Positions 28,947 through 37,776 of a DNA stretch of 64,000 nucleotides are shown here, piece after piece. Position numbers and translations under genes: made by a program. The stretch comes from Bryobacteraceae bacterium (GTDB lineage: Bacteria > Acidobacteriota > Terriglobia > Bryobacterales > Bryobacteraceae). The notes below the pieces were generated by a model that did not search any database, was not told the DNA's origin, and saw only the letters and a list, made by a program, of their open reading frames with translations. The DNA lies in the NCBI GenBank assembly GCA_026002875.1, contig BPGE01000001.1, positions 310,001 to 374,000 on the forward strand, read 5' to 3'. Position 1 is the first letter of the stretch, and every line of letters starts with the position of its first letter.

Positions 28947-29456
28947 TCAAAGAGGCTCGGGAAACTTCAGACTCGCCTTGGCAAGAGAACGGGACAGCAG
29001 GAGAACGGCTTCCTCCTCGGAGACGCCGCGGGACGTCGCCAGTTCGGAAACCAGCATCAGGCGCGCGCGCTCCAGCATTTTCTTTTCGCGGAACGAGAGC
29101 GGCTTCTGCGACTGAATTTCCACCAGGCACTTCAGGACTTCGGCGATTTCCAGGAGGCTTCCGCTCTGCATTTTCGCGGAATTCTCCTTGAAACGATCCT
29201 TCCAGTCCTGGCACGTCTTGCTGCGCCCGTTGGCCAGGAAAGTCAGGACCTTGTTGATCTCGCCGTTCTTGGTCACCTTGCGCAGCCCCACCTGTTCGAC
29301 GTGGGAGAAGGGAACCATGACGGTCATGTTGTTCGCGGAGAGCCGGAGGAGATAGAACTTTTCGGTCTGATTGCCGAAGGTTCGGGAACTGATGTTCTCG
29401 ATTGTGCCTACCCCATGGTTCGGGTAGACCACCTTCTCGCCGATTTGAAAGGTCAT
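28947..29456 (-). CDS. carD: CarD family transcription regulator
   Basis: A 169-residue CarD/CdnL protein. The N-terminal RNA-polymerase-interacting domain starts FQIGEKVVYPNHGVGTIENI, and a helical DNA-binding C-terminal domain follows (WKDRFKENSAK, LSFREKKMLERARLMLVSELA). Members bind the RNAP beta subunit and stabilise open complexes at many promoters, including rRNA promoters. ATG 29456 was chosen because GAGGT precedes it by about 8 bases and the domain starts there; the longer frame covers the promoter. It is transcribed alone from 29518-29546. Confidence 0.92.
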   Translation of the reverse strand: MTFQIGEKVVYPNHGVGTIENISSRTFGNQTEKFYLLRLSANNMTVMVPFSHVEQVGLRKVTKNGEINKVLTFLANGRSKTCQDWKDRFKENSAKMQSGSLLEIAEVLKCLVEIQSQKPLSFREKKMLERARLMLVSELATSRGVSEEEAVLLLSRSLAKASLKFPEPL

Positions 29457-29517
29457 TCCTGGACCTCGCTGCCACAAAACAGAAGTTGTATCTTCTTCTA
29501 CATCAGGGTGTTGTCCA

Positions 29518-29546
29518 AGATTAACCTGAAAACGGCCCTGTGTCAA
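29518..29546 (-). promoter_or_regulatory. Sigma70-type promoter of carD
   Basis: TTGACA (29541-29546), 17 bases, then TAATCT (29518-29523). The predicted start near 29511 gives a leader of about 55 bases. The -35 is perfect and the -10 matches at three of six positions. The rest of the 414-base gap up to 29870 holds the terminator at 29732-29750 and a perfect 10-bp palindrome GTCACGTGAC near 29684-29693. Confidence 0.55.
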
Positions 29547-29731
29547 CCCTGTTCGGACGCCAACATCCTGATGCAACGGTATTTAGCCTCTTTAATGGAA
29601 GCCGCCGCGCGCGGGCGGCAGGCCTCCAGAATCAGAGTATCCAGTCTGATAATCCGGCTGCTGCCACCTGGCCGGGGTGCACGTCACGTGACTGAAACCG
29701 CGACGGTTGCGGTTCCCGTCCCCGGCGCCGT

Positions 29732-29750
29732 AAAAGGCAGGTTTCCTGCC
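29732..29750 (-). terminator. Rho-independent terminator after the small TPR gene
   Basis: On the minus strand GGCAGG-AAA-CCTGCC is a perfect 6-bp stem followed directly by TTTTA. It lies about 120 bases after the stop of the 113-aa TPR gene and before carD, so it would end the flagellin/TPR transcript. Confidence 0.55.
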
Positions 29751-29870
29751 CTGGGGAGGTGCGGTGGAGCGGGAGCCTGGAAGCGGGTCCGGGAAAGAAA
29801 GGGGGAAGACCGCCCCGAACCTCCGGCGCTCCACCTGGCCGCGGCGTCCTGAACCGGAACCTGGCCGGAC

Positions 29871-30212
29871 TCAGCGGGCGACGGCGGTGGCAGCCCGGGC
29901 GCGGGCAGGGCGGGGGAGAGGCGCGCAGGCCGCTGCCTGCAGGGCGAGGGCAATCAGGTTCTGGCGGGGCTGCTCGAATCCCGGCCGGGCGCGGAGGGCG
30001 CGGCGGTAGCAGTAGACGGCGTCAGTGCGGTTGCCCACGGCCTCAAGGACGACGCCGAGATCGTTCCACACGGCGGCGTTGGCCGGGTCGAGATCGAGCG
30101 CGCGGCGGAGACAGGCGATCGCATCCTGGATGCGCCCGGCCTCGAGGAGCTCGAGTCCGGCGAGGTGCCAGTGATCCGGGGAGGAGGATTGGGAGAGGAG
30201 CGGGCTCGTCAT
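29871..30212 (-). CDS. Small TPR protein
   Basis: A 113-residue protein with two to three TPR motifs (LLEAGRIQDAIACLRRALDL, VWNDLGVVLEAVGNRTDAVY) and a Pro/Ala/Arg tail. It has no signal peptide. It lies downstream of flagellin on the same strand, separated by a strong hairpin. Small TPR proteins near flagellin genes can act in flagellar export or glycosylation, but nothing in the sequence fixes a role here. Confidence 0.65.
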   Translation of the reverse strand: MTSPLLSQSSSPDHWHLAGLELLEAGRIQDAIACLRRALDLDPANAAVWNDLGVVLEAVGNRTDAVYCYRRALRARPGFEQPRQNLIALALQAAACAPLPRPARARAATAVAR

Positions 30213-30258
30213 CGGGGATCCCTCTGAGGGAAGGATCGGCGGAAGGCCTGAAAGACTT

Positions 30259-30294
30259 GAGACCCGGCGGGCGCTTTTGCGCCCGCCGGGCCTC
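30259..30294 (-). terminator. Strong hairpin downstream of flagellin
   Basis: A 12-bp perfect stem (30263-30274 with 30279-30290) closes a 4-base loop and is extended by three more pairs past one mismatch. A short U-rich stretch (UCUUU) lies on the minus-strand side a few bases later. It probably ends most flagellin transcripts or protects the abundant mRNA, with some readthrough into the TPR gene. Confidence 0.6.
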
Positions 30295-30326
30295 AGGGGT
30301 CTGCCACAGGAGGTTCAGCGGATGGA

Positions 30327-31949
30327 TCAGCCGCGGAGCAGGCTGAGGACGGCCTGCGGGGCGGCGTTGGCCTGGGCCAGGGCGGCGACGCCGGCCTGGG
30401 TGAGGATCTGGGCCTTGGTCAGGTTGGCCGCTTCGAAAGCGAGGTCGGCATCGCGGATGCGGGACTCGCTGGCGGCGAGGTTGGTGAGCTGGGTGGCGGC
30501 GAGGCTGACGGCGAAATTGAACTGGTTCTGGCCCTTGCCGACGACGGCCTGGGCTTCGCCGAGTTTCTTCACGGCCTCGGCCAGAGCGGTGACGGCGCGC
30601 TCGGCGGCCTGCTGGGTGGAGATGGAGAGGTTGGCGCCGCCGCTGTCATCGAGAGTGGTTTCGGCGGTGGCGTCGGCGGTGGAATCGTCTGTCACAGCGG
30701 TGCCGCCATTGAGGCCGACGGCGGCTGTGCCGGACTGGACGACGATCTTGAAGGCGGAGGTGCTGGCGAAGGTGACACGGTCGGTGCCGTCGCCGGCTTC
30801 GGCGGCCACGATTTTCATCAGGCCGTCTTTGTTGCTGGCGAGCAGGGCGGTGTTGATGGCGTCCGCAGCGGCTTCCGCGGTAGCGGCATTGGAAGCGTCG
30901 AGAGTGACGTCGACCGACTGGAGTGAGCCGTCGGCGCCGAGGGCGGAGATGGTGACGATCTGGGTATCGGTGCCAGAGACGGCGGTGAAGGAGAAGGAAC
31001 GGGCTTCGAGGCCGCCGGCGACCTTGACGTTGTTTGAAGCGGTGAGGCCGAAGATGCGGCGGGCGGCAGCATCTGCGCCGGCCTCGACCGCGAAGGCGCT
31101 GGAAGCGGAGACGAGCGAGAAGCCCTTGCCGTCGGCGTTGATCTGCGCGGTGATGTTGGCGTTGCGGAGGGCGACTGCGCCCGGGGAGGTGCCGCCGGCG
31201 GCGCTGGCGATGCCGGCGTTGATGGCCTCGACGAGGCCCTTCAGGTCCTGGACGCCGGTGAGGTTGACGGAGATGGCCGCATCGTCGAAGCCGACGCCGG
31301 AGAGGTTGAAGGTCATCGACGTGGCGCCGCCGATGGCGCTTTGGAGGTCGTTGGCGGTGCCGTCGTCGTAGACGCTCATGTCGTAAGCGGCATCGCTGGC
31401 GGCGGAGTAGCCGCTCAAGCCCAGACTGCGGGCGTCGACGGTCGAGCGGCGGAGGTCGACGCTGACGCTGCCGTTGGTGATGACTTCGGTGTTGTTGGCG
31501 CCGCGGCCGCCGCCGATGAAGACGCTCAGGTTCTTGGCGAAGTCGCCGCCCTGGTTGAGCCCGATGGCCTGCGCCTGGCGGTTGATTTCGCTGATGACGC
31601 TCTGGAACTCGCTGTTGAGCACCTCGCGGTTGCCGTTGAACGTGCCGGAAGCCGATTGCGTGGCCAGCGTGCGGGCGCGGTCGAGCAGCTTGCTGATGTT
31701 GTTGATGCCGCTGTCGATCGTCTGCAAGGTGGCCAGGCCGTCGTTGGCATTCCGGATGCCCTGGGTCAGCACGGCCTGATCGCTGCGGAACCCGTTGGCG
31801 ATGGCCAGGCCCGCCGCGTCGTCGCCCGAGCTGACGATGCGCAGGCCGGAGGTGACCCGGCTGATGGTCTTGGACTGAAACTCCTGCGTGACGCGCAGGT
31901 ATTCCTGCGCCTGCATGGAGGCGATGTTGGTGTTAATCGTAAACGCCAC
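30327..31949 (-). CDS. fliC: Flagellin
   Basis: A 540-residue flagellin, the filament subunit of the flagellum. The N-terminal D0/D1 helices (INTNIASMQAQEYL, SKTISRVTSGLRIVSSGDDAAGLAIANGFRSD) and the C-terminal D1/D0 helices (SESRIRDADLAFEAANLTKAQIL, ending VLSLLRG) are well conserved. The centre, about residues 180-450, is a variable Ala/Thr/Gly-rich region that would form surface domains. GTG 31949 is the start: AGGAG lies 9 bases upstream and the family N-terminus begins right there. No other flagellar gene occurs in the window, so this is an isolated flagellin locus. Confidence 0.93.
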   Translation of the reverse strand: MAFTINTNIASMQAQEYLRVTQEFQSKTISRVTSGLRIVSSGDDAAGLAIANGFRSDQAVLTQGIRNANDGLATLQTIDSGINNISKLLDRARTLATQSASGTFNGNREVLNSEFQSVISEINRQAQAIGLNQGGDFAKNLSVFIGGGRGANNTEVITNGSVSVDLRRSTVDARSLGLSGYSAASDAAYDMSVYDDGTANDLQSAIGGATSMTFNLSGVGFDDAAISVNLTGVQDLKGLVEAINAGIASAAGGTSPGAVALRNANITAQINADGKGFSLVSASSAFAVEAGADAAARRIFGLTASNNVKVAGGLEARSFSFTAVSGTDTQIVTISALGADGSLQSVDVTLDASNAATAEAAADAINTALLASNKDGLMKIVAAEAGDGTDRVTFASTSAFKIVVQSGTAAVGLNGGTAVTDDSTADATAETTLDDSGGANLSISTQQAAERAVTALAEAVKKLGEAQAVVGKGQNQFNFAVSLAATQLTNLAASESRIRDADLAFEAANLTKAQILTQAGVAALAQANAAPQAVLSLLRG

Positions 31950-32038
31950 GATCTGTGTCTCCTTTTCAGGCCGAGGCTTCGGCTGGAGTCCTTCCGGCCG
32001 GGACCGCTTCGGGTCCTGCGCTTCGGCTTCACCCTCGC

Positions 32039-32065
32039 TCATCGGACCCACGCCGGAGCTCTTGA
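32039..32065 (-). promoter_or_regulatory. Possible sigma28 (FliA) promoter of flagellin
   Basis: TCAAGAGC (32058-32065), an 11-base spacer, and TCCGATGA (32039-32046) resemble TAAAGTTT-N11-GCCGATAA, with 4/8 and 6/8 matches and the exact spacing. The leader to GTG 31949 would be about 85 bases. No good sigma70 boxes were seen in the leader. The match is imperfect and rests partly on the downstream gene being flagellin. Confidence 0.35.
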
Positions 32066-32142
32066 GGGAAAAACGCTGCTGCTGCACCGTGCATCAGACA
32101 GGCTGCGATGCCTGAGGCGCAGCCGTGCGCTGAAGTTCAGGA

Positions 32143-32580
32143 TTGTCCGATGAAGCGGCCCGCGCCACGGCCCGTTCGTTCCGCGAGCCTCATCCGGACG
32201 TTCCGTTCCGGCTGCCGCTGGCCGACGGCGCGCATGAAGGCATCGGCGGGACGGCCGAGCCATTCTCGCTCGTGCTGCTGCCGGAGCTCGGCATTCCCGG
32301 CGAAGCGCAGTTCCGCTCCCGCTGCTCCGAGATGGAGCTGAGCTGCGCGGCGACGCCGCTCCTGATCGCGCACGCGCGGCGGAGCGGATTCGACGCGGCG
32401 CTGTTTCTGCAGCAGGAGACCCCGATGCTCGGCCCGCTGGATCCGCTCCTTGAAATGCTGGAGCGCCATTCCGTCATCCTGACGCCGCACCTGTTCGAGC
32501 CGGCAGCCGGCCCGGGCGCTCTGGAGCGGGAGCGGAATGCGCACCGCGCGGGCGCTGAACCGGCGGGCGTGCTTCCCGCG
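32143..32580 (+). pseudogene. Remnant of a glycosyltransferase-like gene
   Basis: The translated frame from TTG 32143 carries a segment like the end of an acidobacterial/cyanobacterial glycosyltransferase domain: HARRSGFDAALFLQQETPML, LLEMLERHSVILTPHLFEP, LERERNAHRAG. In intact relatives these are followed by an NxGF-type motif and a further 100 or more residues. Here the similarity stops after HRAG and the frame runs on in unrelated Arg/Pro-rich sequence into the next gene. N-terminal parts are short as well. It is most simply a truncated, non-functional copy. Identification rests on remembered motif similarity. Confidence 0.4.
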
Positions 32581-32591
32581 CGGCGGTGCGA

Positions 32592-32597
32592 TATAGT
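32592..32597 (+). promoter_or_regulatory. -10 box of the cupin/isomerase/dehydrogenase operon
   Basis: TATAGT matches TATAAT at five of six positions. A start near 32604 leaves a leader of about 15 bases holding AAGGAG, the Shine-Dalgarno sequence of the cupin gene. No clear -35 box is present. Confidence 0.4.
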
Positions 32598-32618
32598 GGC
32601 GCGGCAAGGAGAAACTTC

Positions 32619-33830
32619 ATGCCCCATGCCGCACTGGTTCGAGAAGCGCTGGCCGCGGGGGGAGGAATTCTGCGCATGGCGCCCTGCTGGGTGCCGCGCT
32701 CGTTCCTGATGCCCGGCGGCCGGCTGAAGCTGCACCCGGATGATCTCTACGCGCTCGGAGCGCACCGGGGCGGGATCGACGAGCGGTGGTTTTCGTCGAC
32801 GACACGCGCCGACAACGGCCCCGGCACGCCGGACGATGAAGGGCTCAGCTACATCGACATCTCCGGGCGGCGCGTGCTGCTCAAAGAGGCCATCGAGGAG
32901 ATCGGCGACGAGCTGCTGGGCGCCGACGTGATGCGCGAGCACGGCGGGTTCAATATCCTCTGCAAATTCTTCGACAATCTGGGCCCGATTCCGCACCACA
33001 TGCACCAGATGGACGAGCATGCGGCGAAAGTGGGGCGGAAAGGAAAACCGGAAGCGTATTATTTCCCGCCGCAATACAATTTTCACGGCAACAATTTCCC
33101 TTACACGTTCATGGGGCTGGAGCCGGGCACGACCAAGGACGATGTCCGGCGGTGCCTCGAGAGGTGGAATCAGGGCGACAACGGGATTCTGTATCTTTCG
33201 AAGGCCTACAGGCTGGAGCCGGGCACGGGCTGGCAGGTGGACGCGGGCGTGCTGCACGCGCCGGGCTCGCTGGTGACCTACGAGCCGCAGGTGAACTCGG
33301 ACGTGTTCGGAATGTTCCAGTCGATGGTGGAGGGCCGGGCGGTGCCGTGGGAGCTGCTCGTGAAAGACGTGCCGCCGGAGCACCATCACGACCTCGATTA
33401 CATCCTCTCGATGCTCGACTGGGAAAAGAATGTGGATCCGGAATTCGGCAGGCATAACAAAGTGTTCCCCGTGCCGGTGCGGGATGAAGGGGAGATGGCG
33501 GAAGCCGGCTATCGGGAGGTTTGGGTCACCTACGGCCGCCCGTGGTACTCGGCCAAGGAGCTGACGGTGATGCCCGGCCGCAGCGTCGTGATCCGCGACG
33601 CGGCGGCGTACGGAATGATCCTGACGCAGGGCTACGGGCAGGTGGGCGTGCATGAAGCGGAGACGCCGACGCTGATCCGCTTCGGGCAGATGACGAAGGA
33701 CGAGTTTTTCGTCACGCGCGCGGCGGCGGAAGCCGGCGTGCGGATCACGAACCGCAGCAGCTGGGAGCCGCTCGTGATGCTGAAGCATTTCGGTCCAGGC
33801 AATCCGGATGCGGCGGCGCTGGTTCACTGA
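32619..33830 (+). CDS. Cupin-fold protein, probable sugar isomerase-like enzyme
   Basis: A 403-residue soluble protein with a cupin-type metal-site pattern PIPHHMHQMDEHA near residue 130, a second motif DAGVLHAPGSLVTYE near 210, and long beta-rich flanks. This arrangement recalls phosphomannose-isomerase-like cupins, but I cannot assign a substrate. ATG 32619 follows AAGGAG by 7 bases. It heads a tight three-gene operon with a TIM-barrel sugar isomerase/epimerase and a Gfo/Idh/MocA oxidoreductase, which points to catabolism or modification of a sugar, inositol or sugar acid. Confidence 0.7.
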   Translation: MPHAALVREALAAGGGILRMAPCWVPRSFLMPGGRLKLHPDDLYALGAHRGGIDERWFSSTTRADNGPGTPDDEGLSYIDISGRRVLLKEAIEEIGDELLGADVMREHGGFNILCKFFDNLGPIPHHMHQMDEHAAKVGRKGKPEAYYFPPQYNFHGNNFPYTFMGLEPGTTKDDVRRCLERWNQGDNGILYLSKAYRLEPGTGWQVDAGVLHAPGSLVTYEPQVNSDVFGMFQSMVEGRAVPWELLVKDVPPEHHHDLDYILSMLDWEKNVDPEFGRHNKVFPVPVRDEGEMAEAGYREVWVTYGRPWYSAKELTVMPGRSVVIRDAAAYGMILTQGYGQVGVHEAETPTLIRFGQMTKDEFFVTRAAAEAGVRITNRSSWEPLVMLKHFGPGNPDAAALVH

Positions 33831-33841
33831 GGAGGCGGGCC

Positions 33842-34786
33842 ATGAAGATCTCGATTGGAAGCTGGGCCTACACGATCGGGCCGTGGGCGGAGCATCCTGT
33901 GCCGTTCGACACGGTGATCGAAAAGCTGAAAGAGCTGAGGTTCGACGGGGTCGAGCTGGGGGCGTTTCCGCCGCATCCGAATCCGGGCAACCCGAACGGG
34001 CCGGACAGCGAGTGGCCCGGGGCGATGCCGGAGAAAGGGCAGCGGGCGGAATTGCGCGCGAGGATGCGCGAAATCGGACTCGAATTCAGCGGAATCGCCG
34101 CCAATTTGTGGGGCGAGAAGCTGATCAACACCGACGATCCGTCGAAATACATCCAGGAATTCCGGCGGAACGCGGAATTCGCGGCGGATCTCGGAATTCC
34201 CGCCGTGCGCGTGGACACGGTGCAGCCGCCGACGATCCTGCGGGAGATCGACGCCCGGACCGCCGAAGAGCGGGTGGTGCGCGCCTGGCAGGCCTGCTGC
34301 GGCATCGCGGCCGAATACGGGCTGGACGTGGTGTGGGAGTTCGAGCCTGGCTTCGCCTTCAACAAGCCCTCGGAGATCGTCCGCATCCACGATGCGGTGA
34401 ACCGGGACAACTTCGGGCTGCTCTATGACACCTGCCACGGGCAGATGGTGGCCGTGGTCGGGGCGCGGCAGGAGGGCGGGAAAGAGGTGCTGGACTCGCA
34501 GCTCGAGTTTCTCGCGATGCTCGACGGTCGGATCCGGCACGTGCATGTGATCGACAGCGACAACACCTGCCACAAGGACGCGGCGGGCAACGACGAGACG
34601 TCCGCGCACCCGCCCTTCGGACTGGGCGTGCTCGACTTCGACACGCTGTTCCCCGCGCTGCTGAAAACGGCGCGGCTCAAGCACGGCTGGATCACCATCG
34701 ACCTCTGCTTCTGGCCCGACGCCTGGGAGGCGACGGCAAGCTGCAAGCAGCGCGTCGATGAGCTGGTCGGGAGGTACGCGTCATGA
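33842..34786 (+). CDS. Sugar phosphate isomerase/epimerase (xylose-isomerase-like TIM barrel)
   Basis: A 314-residue AP2Ec-type TIM-barrel protein. It starts [15 protein letters not shown], and has the family patterns [51 protein letters not shown] and the closing [11 protein letters not shown] with the metal-binding Glu, Asp and His positions. Members isomerise or epimerise keto sugars or inositol derivatives using a divalent metal. The stop overlaps the dehydrogenase start (ATGA), so the reactions are probably sequential. The exact substrate is not readable. Confidence 0.85.
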   Translation: MKISIGSWAYTIGPWAEHPVPFDTVIEKLKELRFDGVELGAFPPHPNPGNPNGPDSEWPGAMPEKGQRAELRARMREIGLEFSGIAANLWGEKLINTDDPSKYIQEFRRNAEFAADLGIPAVRVDTVQPPTILREIDARTAEERVVRAWQACCGIAAEYGLDVVWEFEPGFAFNKPSEIVRIHDAVNRDNFGLLYDTCHGQMVAVVGARQEGGKEVLDSQLEFLAMLDGRIRHVHVIDSDNTCHKDAAGNDETSAHPPFGLGVLDFDTLFPALLKTARLKHGWITIDLCFWPDAWEATASCKQRVDELVGRYAS

Positions 34787-35928
34787 AAGAGCTGCGCGTG
34801 GCCATGATCGGCTACGGCTTCATGGGCAGGGCGCATACGAATGCCTTCAAGCGGCTGACGGACTTCTTCCCCGTGGCGTACAGGCCGGTGCTGCAGACGG
34901 CCTGCGGGCGGAACGAAGAGAAGGTGCGCGCCTTCGCCGCCGCCTGGGGCTACGCCCGGTTCGAGACGGACTGGCGCAAGGCCGTGGAGGCGCCGGACGT
35001 GGATCTGGTGGACATCTGCGCGCCGAACGACCTGCACGCCGACATCGCCATCGCCGCCGCGCAGGCGGGCAAGATGGTGCTGTGCGAGAAGCCTCTGGCG
35101 CGGACCCTTGAAGAAGCGGAGCGGATGGTGGAAGCCGTGGAGCGGGCCGGCGTCGCGAACATGGTGTGGTACAACTACCGGCGCGTGCCCGCGATCGCGC
35201 TGGCGAAGCAGCTGGTCGACGAGGGCAGGATCGGCAGGCCGTTCCACTACCGCACGAATTTCCTCCAGGACTGGACGATTTCGCCCGATGTGCCGCAGGG
35301 CGGGGCGGCGCTGTGGCGGCTGGACGTGGATGCGGCGGGCAGCGGAGTCACCGGCGATCTGCTGGCGCACAACATCGACACGGCCATGTGGCTGAACGGC
35401 GCGATCACGCGCGTGGTGGCGCGGACGGAGACGTTCGTGAAAGAGCGCGTGCACGCGCTGACCGGGCGCGTGGCGCCCGTGGGCATCGATGACGCGTCGC
35501 TGTTCATCGCGGAGTTTGCCAACGGCTCGCTGGGGCTGTTCGAGGCGACGCGCTACGCGCGCGGGCACAAGGCGCTGAAGACGCTGGAGCTGAACGGCGC
35601 GGACGGCTCGCTCCGGTTCAATCTCGAGGAGATGGAGTATCTCGATTACTTCGAGTATCCGGGCGTGCCGGGCCATGTGCGGGGCTGGCGGCGGATTCAT
35701 GTGACCAACGCCGAGCATCCGTACATGGACCGCTACTGGGTGCCGGGGCTGGTGATCGGCTACGAGCACACGTTTCTCAATGCGCTGGCCGATTTCGTGC
35801 GCGGACTGGAGACGGGGGAGAAAGTGCAGCCGGATTTCCGCAACGCCCTGCAGACGCAGAAGGTGTGCGAAGCCGTGCTGCAGAGCGCGCGGGAAGGGCG
35901 GTGGGTGGAGACGGGCGTGGAGCTCTAG
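34783..35928 (+). CDS. Gfo/Idh/MocA family NAD(P)-dependent oxidoreductase
   Basis: A 381-residue dehydrogenase. The N-terminal Rossmann fold carries [36 protein letters not shown] and the conserved EKP (LCEKPLART). The C-terminal alpha/beta domain carries [19 protein letters not shown], with the usual catalytic His. Enzymes of this type oxidise or reduce a hydroxyl of sugars, inositols or their acids. It is coupled to the TIM-barrel isomerase and follows the cupin gene, fitting a small sugar-processing pathway. Confidence 0.9.
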   Translation: MKELRVAMIGYGFMGRAHTNAFKRLTDFFPVAYRPVLQTACGRNEEKVRAFAAAWGYARFETDWRKAVEAPDVDLVDICAPNDLHADIAIAAAQAGKMVLCEKPLARTLEEAERMVEAVERAGVANMVWYNYRRVPAIALAKQLVDEGRIGRPFHYRTNFLQDWTISPDVPQGGAALWRLDVDAAGSGVTGDLLAHNIDTAMWLNGAITRVVARTETFVKERVHALTGRVAPVGIDDASLFIAEFANGSLGLFEATRYARGHKALKTLELNGADGSLRFNLEEMEYLDYFEYPGVPGHVRGWRRIHVTNAEHPYMDRYWVPGLVIGYEHTFLNALADFVRGLETGEKVQPDFRNALQTQKVCEAVLQSAREGRWVETGVEL

Positions 35929-35989
35929 GGCGCAGCCGCGCGCTCAGGGCGCGGCCGGCGGGAGAATCGGGCGCCAGCGAAGGCGCGGC

Positions 35990-36151
35990 TCAGGCGGCGG
36001 CGATGAGAATGGGCTGGCTGTCGAGGGGCTGGGCCCAGAACAGGATGGCGATGAGGGCCAGGAGCGCGGCCAGCGTGATGAGCACAATGCCGGCAAGCTT
36101 GAGCCACGCCATGACCCTGGGATCAGGATGAAGGACATGTGCGTGTCTCAT
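35990..36151 (-). CDS. Small single-pass membrane protein (53 aa)
   Basis: A 53-residue protein with one strong membrane helix (LAGIVLITLAALLALIAILFW) after a short His/Pro/Arg N-terminus. A near-perfect Shine-Dalgarno sequence GGAGGTG lies 6 bases before the ATG at 36151, which is why this small frame is accepted. It has no recognisable family. It lies alone between two operons; the cytochrome c gene downstream is on the same strand with a separate start. Confidence 0.6.
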   Translation of the reverse strand: MRHAHVLHPDPRVMAWLKLAGIVLITLAALLALIAILFWAQPLDSQPILIAAA

Positions 36152-36345
36152 CGGACACCTCCATCCGCAATATAGATCCGGCAACATGCGGGATCAAGCC
36201 CCGCGGCCCGGCGGGACATCCGCACGGATGGGAAAACCGCTGCACCCCGGAGGACGGTTTTCCGGGCGGCGAGGTCTGCGGCAACAGTGCGCCCGCCCCG
36301 GACGGCGGAGGCGCGGGGCGGGCACGGTTCAGCCGTGAGTGTGTC

Positions 36346-36675
36346 TCAGAGGGTCTTGAGATAGGCGAGCAGATCGGACTTCTCGGCGGCGGTGAGGATG
36401 TCCTCGAAGCCGGGCATGGTTCCCTTGCCCTTGTTGATGATGGCCATGACGTTGGCCTCGGTCGGCTTCTGGCCGTTCGTCATCTTGGCCTTCTTGAAAA
36501 GACCCTTGAGGGAGGGCCCCATTTTCTTCTCGTCGGTCGTGGCCGAGTGGCACACGGCGCACTGTTCGTAAACTTCCTTGCCCTTGGCCGGGTCGCCGGG
36601 CTTCTGGGCGGCGGCGGGCAGGGCGGCGGCAAGCAGGGCGGAAAGAAGAAGGCTGTGTCTGAGCATGGGTCGCAT
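36346..36675 (-). CDS. Small periplasmic c-type cytochrome
   Basis: A 109-residue class I cytochrome c that carries electrons in the periplasm. The signal peptide runs to about residue 23 (ALPAAAQ). The haem motif CAVCH is at 39-43 and the axial Met is in GKGTMPGF near 87. ATG 36675 is preferred because GGAG lies 5 bases upstream; ATG 36666 is an in-frame alternative. A TACAAT box (36744-36749) on the minus strand could be its -10. The adjacent genes do not reveal the redox partner. Confidence 0.88.
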   Translation of the reverse strand: MRPMLRHSLLLSALLAAALPAAAQKPGDPAKGKEVYEQCAVCHSATTDEKKMGPSLKGLFKKAKMTNGQKPTEANVMAIINKGKGTMPGFEDILTAAEKSDLLAYLKTL

Positions 36676-36816
36676 CGATCTCCGGCAGTGGTGGTACGCC
36701 CGGTTAGATGAATCCGGCGCGTCGAGCGTTGCTGACACTCTCATTGTAGCGGCGGAACCGCGCGCGAGGCCGGGCTCAAGGCGGGACGGCGGCTGCCGAT
36801 GAGGAGAGGTGCAGCC

Positions 36817-37776
36817 GTGAAACTGATTTCCTTGCGCAGGTACCTGGACCAGGCGGGCGGGCGCCCGGGAAAGCTCGAGTGCATGATGCCGTGCGCGGCG
36901 TTTGCGCAGGCGGTGCTGCCCGAGCTCGGAGCGGGACAGGCGGACGTGGATCTGGACGAATTCTCGCGGGACGCCGCCGCGCGGGCGGCGCTGTTTGAAC
37001 GCGTGCTCGAGAGGATGAGCGAGTGGCGGGACGGGCAGGCGCGGCGCGAGGAGGAGACGCGCCGCGAAATGCAGCAGCTGCTGGCGGCGTTCAACCAGGC
37101 GGTGATGGCGCTGGCGGACGGAGGAGAACGGGCGGCGGGGCGGTTTTCGGCCATCGGCGAGAAGCTGGAGAAAGCCTCGCGGGCGGAGAGCATGGCGGCG
37201 ATGCGCGCGGCGGTGTACGAGGCTTCCGAAGCCCTGCGCCGCGAGAGCCGTGCGCACCGGCAGGAAACCGCCGCGCAGGTCGAGGCGCTGGGGCGGCGGC
37301 TGGAAGAGGCGCGGCAGCGGCGCGGCGCGAGGGCGGATCTGGCGCGGGGACGCGAGGAAGCGATCCGCGCGTTGCGGGAGGCGGAAGCGGGCGGCGTCAA
37401 AACGGCGCTGGCGGGGATCGTCTTCGACCGGCTGGCGGCTCTGGAATCGCGGTTCGGAAAAACGGTGGCACAGGAGGCGGTCGGAGCGTTCGAAGCGGAG
37501 CGGATTGCGGGCAGGGCGCTGGGGGGGAGAGTCTACGCGTGGACGCCGCAGATGCGGGTATGGCTGATGGACGCCTCGGGGGACGCGGAAGCGGTGAGAG
37601 ACGAGCTGGAGCCGGTGCTGGGGGAGCCGTTCGAGTACCGGACCATGGCGGGCGGGCGGACGGTGATGCTGGCGCTGGAAGGGCGGTGGATGTGGGGGCT
37701 GCTGGGGCGGACGAGCGTGGAAGCGTTGATCGAGGAGGTGGACCTGTTTGCCGCTGGCGCGCCCACCCGCCGCTGA
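36817..37776 (+). CDS. Coiled-coil protein with possible degenerate GGDEF-like C-terminus
   Basis: A 319-residue soluble protein. Residues 55-205 are Ala/Glu/Arg-rich and strongly helical, likely coiled coil. The last 110 residues alternate strands and helices (LAGIVFDRLAALESRFG, GRVYAWTPQMRVWLM) in a way that recalls a GGDEF fold without its signature. This is a weak inference. GTG 36817 is the start because GGAGAGG precedes it; the ATG at 36799 overlaps that Shine-Dalgarno sequence. The next gene, a GGDEF-EAL protein, begins inside its last codons, so the two are translationally coupled and probably act together. Confidence 0.65.
   Translation: MKLISLRRYLDQAGGRPGKLECMMPCAAFAQAVLPELGAGQADVDLDEFSRDAAARAALFERVLERMSEWRDGQARREEETRREMQQLLAAFNQAVMALADGGERAAGRFSAIGEKLEKASRAESMAAMRAAVYEASEALRRESRAHRQETAAQVEALGRRLEEARQRRGARADLARGREEAIRALREAEAGGVKTALAGIVFDRLAALESRFGKTVAQEAVGAFEAERIAGRALGGRVYAWTPQMRVWLMDASGDAEAVRDELEPVLGEPFEYRTMAGGRTVMLALEGRWMWGLLGRTSVEALIEEVDLFAAGAPTRR

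Noticed and set aside
29690-29830. Region resembling parts of a cobalamin riboswitch (GC-rich, GGTTCCCGTC)
   Set aside because: Conserved core segments are not in the right order and no B12-related gene follows.
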